A DNA stretch of 6,004 nt from an uncultured Candidatus Melainabacteria bacterium (GTDB lineage Bacteria > Cyanobacteriota > Vampirovibrionia > Gastranaerophilales > Gastranaerophilaceae): the NCBI GenBank assembly GCA_946186335.1, contig CAMHMW010000111.1, positions 1 to 6,004 of the forward strand. The letters are read 5' to 3'. The notes beneath the pieces are model-generated. The model did not search any database and was not told where the DNA came from. It worked only from the letters and a program-made list of their open reading frames with translations. Numbering within the stretch: position 1 is the first letter of the stretch; each line of letters starts with the position of its first letter. Position numbers and translations under genes: made by a program. Positions 4,506 through 6,004 of this stretch are shown one piece after another.

Positions 4506-5864
4506 TCACACAACTATGTGTTTTTTAATACCTTCACGAATTTCAACGACATCTGTACCCAGGGCTTCAAGAGCCTGCATAGCAAGGGAAGATGGCTCTG
4601 TTGTTATCGCCCATAAAAGATCTGACGATTCAATTTTGGTTTTATTTTGTTTTTTAGCGTGTTCCCACGCAGTTTCAAGGACACGTTTTGCACGTTTTGT
4701 AAACACAACTTCCCTGTCAAAATATTCGTTATCCGTACCGATTATTTTTTCAACGACTAATCTCGCATCACGAATATTTATCTCTAGCTCGTTAAGGACA
4801 ACGGCACCAATTCCCGTACCTTCCGCAATTATACCAAGCAGAAACATTTCTGTTCCGACAACTCCCCTGCCGATTCGTCTTGCCTCCTGCTTTGCAAGAC
4901 GAAGAATGGTGAGAGTTTCGGGCATTTGTTTTTCAATCGGTTTTATAATACCGTGTGCCAAATCATCATCATTGATATTAAATTCTTTAAAAATCTTGTA
5001 TGCAATACCTTTTTTGCTTTTCAGAACACCCAAAATCATGTGTTCGGGCAGTACCTCTGATGAGCCAAGTTCTTTGGCGGTTTGGAGAGCCAGACTCATT
5101 GCGGAAAAAGCATTCGGGGTGAACACTATCTGACGTCCGCCGTATTCCTCCTGTCGTGAATTAACCAAAGAGAGTTTTTCTTCAAATTTTTCGTCAGTAA
5201 TTCCAAAGTTTGCAAGAATTTTTGCCAAATCAGACTCTTTATCCTCAAGAATTGATGAAATAATCTGCTCTGTTCCCAAAATTTCGTAATTTGATGTTGA
5301 AAGTTTTGATACAGCACGTTCAAAAACCTTTGATGATTTTTCATTATCAAAAAGAGAATCTGTTTCTTCTGTTAAATTAATTTCTTTTTCTTTATTTTCA
5401 TCAAGTTCAGGGTGAAAATCCTTTTTAACCTTACGTTGAACGAGTTTTTCTATTAATGGCTTTGATTTTACGATATCAAAATCAAGATTTTCCAGATAGC
5501 GGTATAATTTTGAATTTTCATCGGTTATTGCAGCAAGAACAAGGTGTTCATAGTGAACTGTCGGATTTCCCGACTGTTCAATTAAATCAAGGGTTGTGTT
5601 TAAAATATGCTTGCATTCATCACTGAACGGTATGGCAGAATTCATATCGGTTTCTTCTATATGAATACTCATATAGATTTCCTGCGCTAATCTTTCATAA
5701 GTTATGTCATAGTTATTAAAGATTTTTGCACAAAATCCTTTTGCATCCTTGACAAGTGCCAGCAACAAGTGTTCGGCAAGCACTTTGTCGGAATGGTCAT
5801 ATATTGCAATATTTTGCGCCTCTATGATTACGTTAACCGCTTTTTCAGTAAATTTTTCAAACAA
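4506..5864 (-). CDS. Triple Clp N-domain protein without AAA+ module (ClpC-derived, possible adaptor)
   Basis: This 452-residue protein consists of six Clp repeats, forming three Clp N-domains: residues about 1-143, 176-310 and 314-450. An acidic linker (about 144-175) separates the first two. The opening MFEKFTEKAV is the classic ClpC start. The third domain is closest to ClpC: ARRIGRGVVGTE (328-339), AEGTGIGA (347-354), DARLVVEKIIG (366-376) and VFTKRAKRVLE (387-397). No Walker A or B motif, no AAA+ domain and no P-loop for ClpP docking is present; full ClpC has over 800 residues. ClpC N-domains bind adaptors and substrates, including arginine-phosphorylated proteins in Bacillus. The glutamate of the GTE/AEH-type motif is kept in five repeats (E31, E106, E199, E274, E339) and lost in the sixth (S414). 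It is probably a cytoplasmic adaptor, decoy or substrate binder; the function is inference. It starts at TTG with a good ribosome site. Confidence 0.88.
   Translation of the reverse strand: MFEKFTEKAVNVIIEAQNIAIYDHSDKVLAEHLLLALVKDAKGFCAKIFNNYDITYERLAQEIYMSIHIEETDMNSAIPFSDECKHILNTTLDLIEQSGNPTVHYEHLVLAAITDENSKLYRYLENLDFDIVKSKPLIEKLVQRKVKKDFHPELDENKEKEINLTEETDSLFDNEKSSKVFERAVSKLSTSNYEILGTEQIISSILEDKESDLAKILANFGITDEKFEEKLSLVNSRQEEYGGRQIVFTPNAFSAMSLALQTAKELGSSEVLPEHMILGVLKSKKGIAYKIFKEFNINDDDLAHGIIKPIEKQMPETLTILRLAKQEARRIGRGVVGTEMFLLGIIAEGTGIGAVVLNELEINIRDARLVVEKIIGTDNEYFDREVVFTKRAKRVLETAWEHAKKQNKTKIESSDLLWAITTEPSSLAMQALEALGTDVVEIREGIKKHIVV
4515..4925 (-). other. Third Clp N-domain (repeats 5 and 6), most ClpC-like
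   Basis: Residues 314-450. Repeat 5 spans about 314-375 and repeat 6 about 386-449. The segment between them (DARLVVEKIIG, then VFTKRAKRVLE) resembles the cyanobacterial and plastid ClpC N-domain much more than domains 1 and 2 do. Repeat 6 has lost the conserved GTEH motif (it reads ESSD), so that binding site is probably altered. Confidence 0.75.
4935..5339 (-). other. Second Clp N-domain (repeats 3 and 4), diverged
   Basis: Residues 176-310. Repeat 3 (about 176-235) keeps LGTEQ (196-200). Repeat 4 (about 247-309) opens with VFTPNAF, like the FTPRAK start of the second ClpC repeat, and keeps LPEHMILGV (272-280). Confidence 0.7.
5436..5864 (-). other. First Clp N-domain (repeats 1 and 2)
   Basis: Residues 1-143. 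Repeat 1 (about 1-66) has FEKFTEKA and LAEHLLLAL (29-37). Repeat 2 (about 79-143) has PFSDECKHIL and YEHLVLAA (105-112). The following linker is rich in D, E and K and is probably flexible. Confidence 0.72.
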
Positions 5865-5872
5865 AACACTTT

Positions 5873-5877
5873 TCCTT
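5873..5877 (-). promoter_or_regulatory. Ribosome binding site that supports a TTG start
   Basis: On the minus strand AAGGA lies eight bases before TTG (5864-5862) and overlaps the stop codon of the upstream gene. With the MFEKFTEKA ClpC-type N-terminus, this fixes TTG as the start; an in-frame stop lies at 5886-5888 with no other start between. Confidence 0.75.
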
Positions 5878-6004
5878 ATTCTTCGTCATCGACATCTTCT
5901 TCAAGTTCGTCTTCAAGACTTTCTACATAATTCTGAACTCTTTCAAATTCATCATCATCGTCAATGGTTTCGAAGTAAACATCGTCCCCTTCTTCTACGT
6001 ATCT
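5876..6004 (-). CDS. Acidic DUF1292-like protein, C-terminal part (runs off window)
   Basis: The last 42 residues are visible, ending at TAA (5878-5876); the start lies beyond base 6004. Twenty-two of the 42 are D or E. The pattern VYFETIDDDDEFERVQNYVE followed by an acidic tail resembles the end of DUF1292 proteins (YrzB-like), where an acidic DDEEEFERV-type segment near the C-terminus is typical. These are small proteins of unknown function. Eleven bases separate it from the Clp_N gene, whose ribosome site overlaps this stop, so the two are probably in one operon and translationally coupled. The frame is convincing because it stays open and ends exactly where the next gene's ribosome site begins. 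The family name is tentative, since most of the protein is outside the window. Confidence 0.62.
   Translation of the reverse strand, partial: RYVEEGDDVYFETIDDDDEFERVQNYVESLEDELEEDVDDEE

Noticed and set aside
4516..5133. Long plus-strand open frame of 205 codons opposite the Clp_N gene
   Set aside because: It is the antisense shadow of a well-supported minus-strand gene, with serine-, isoleucine- and arginine-rich low-complexity sequence and no domain.
1..6004. Insertion sequences, phage genes, tRNA or rRNA genes
   Set aside because: No transposase, integrase, long terminal inverted repeats or tRNA-like fold was found, and gene content is ordinary chromosomal housekeeping.

Overview
The window is AT-rich DNA from a bacterium that makes lipopolysaccharide. 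It holds five well-formed plus-strand genes, a long AT-rich convergent intergenic region, and two minus-strand genes, the last cut by the window end. Lipid A and heptose genes indicate a diderm cell wall. The third Clp N-domain of the minus-strand protein closely resembles the N-domain of cyanobacterial and plastid ClpC. AT-richness, LPS genes and a cyanobacterial-type ClpC domain together suggest a non-photosynthetic relative of Cyanobacteria (Vampirovibrionia/Melainabacteria, for example the gut order Gastranaerophilales). This placement is inference; no taxonomic marker gene lies in the window.

Layout. Bases 1-50 may be the tail of an upstream plus-strand gene. Bases 51-191 hold short repeats, a 12-bp palindrome and a likely promoter for asd. 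asd (192-1214) encodes aspartate-semialdehyde dehydrogenase and is followed by a hairpin terminator (about 1237-1285). A tight plus-strand operon follows: rfaE2/hldE-type ADP-heptose adenylyltransferase (1320-1787), lpxD (1801-2895), lpxC (2918-3736) and fabZ (3747-4199). The gaps inside it are 10 to 22 bases. It ends in a long bidirectional hairpin terminator (4237-4288). A second, GC-rich plus-strand terminator lies at 4459-4483. Between the two is about 170 bases of very AT-rich DNA that could encode a small RNA.

The minus strand carries a 452-residue protein (4506-5864) made of six Clp repeats, that is three tandem Clp N-domains, with no AAA+ ATPase module. Just upstream on the same strand is the acidic C-terminal end of a probable DUF1292 protein (5876-6004). 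These two genes are probably co-transcribed.

How the genes work together. RfaE2 makes ADP-heptose for the LPS inner core. LpxC and LpxD carry out the second and third steps of lipid A synthesis. FabZ supplies the fatty-acid chains that LpxD needs in ACP-bound form. The operon therefore covers LPS precursor supply and early assembly, but lpxA and lpxB, which often follow fabZ, are not here. Asd acts in the lysine/diaminopimelate, threonine and methionine branch, and so also feeds the cell envelope through peptidoglycan. The triple Clp_N protein is the most unusual item: it looks like a stand-alone substrate-binding or adaptor protein derived from ClpC.
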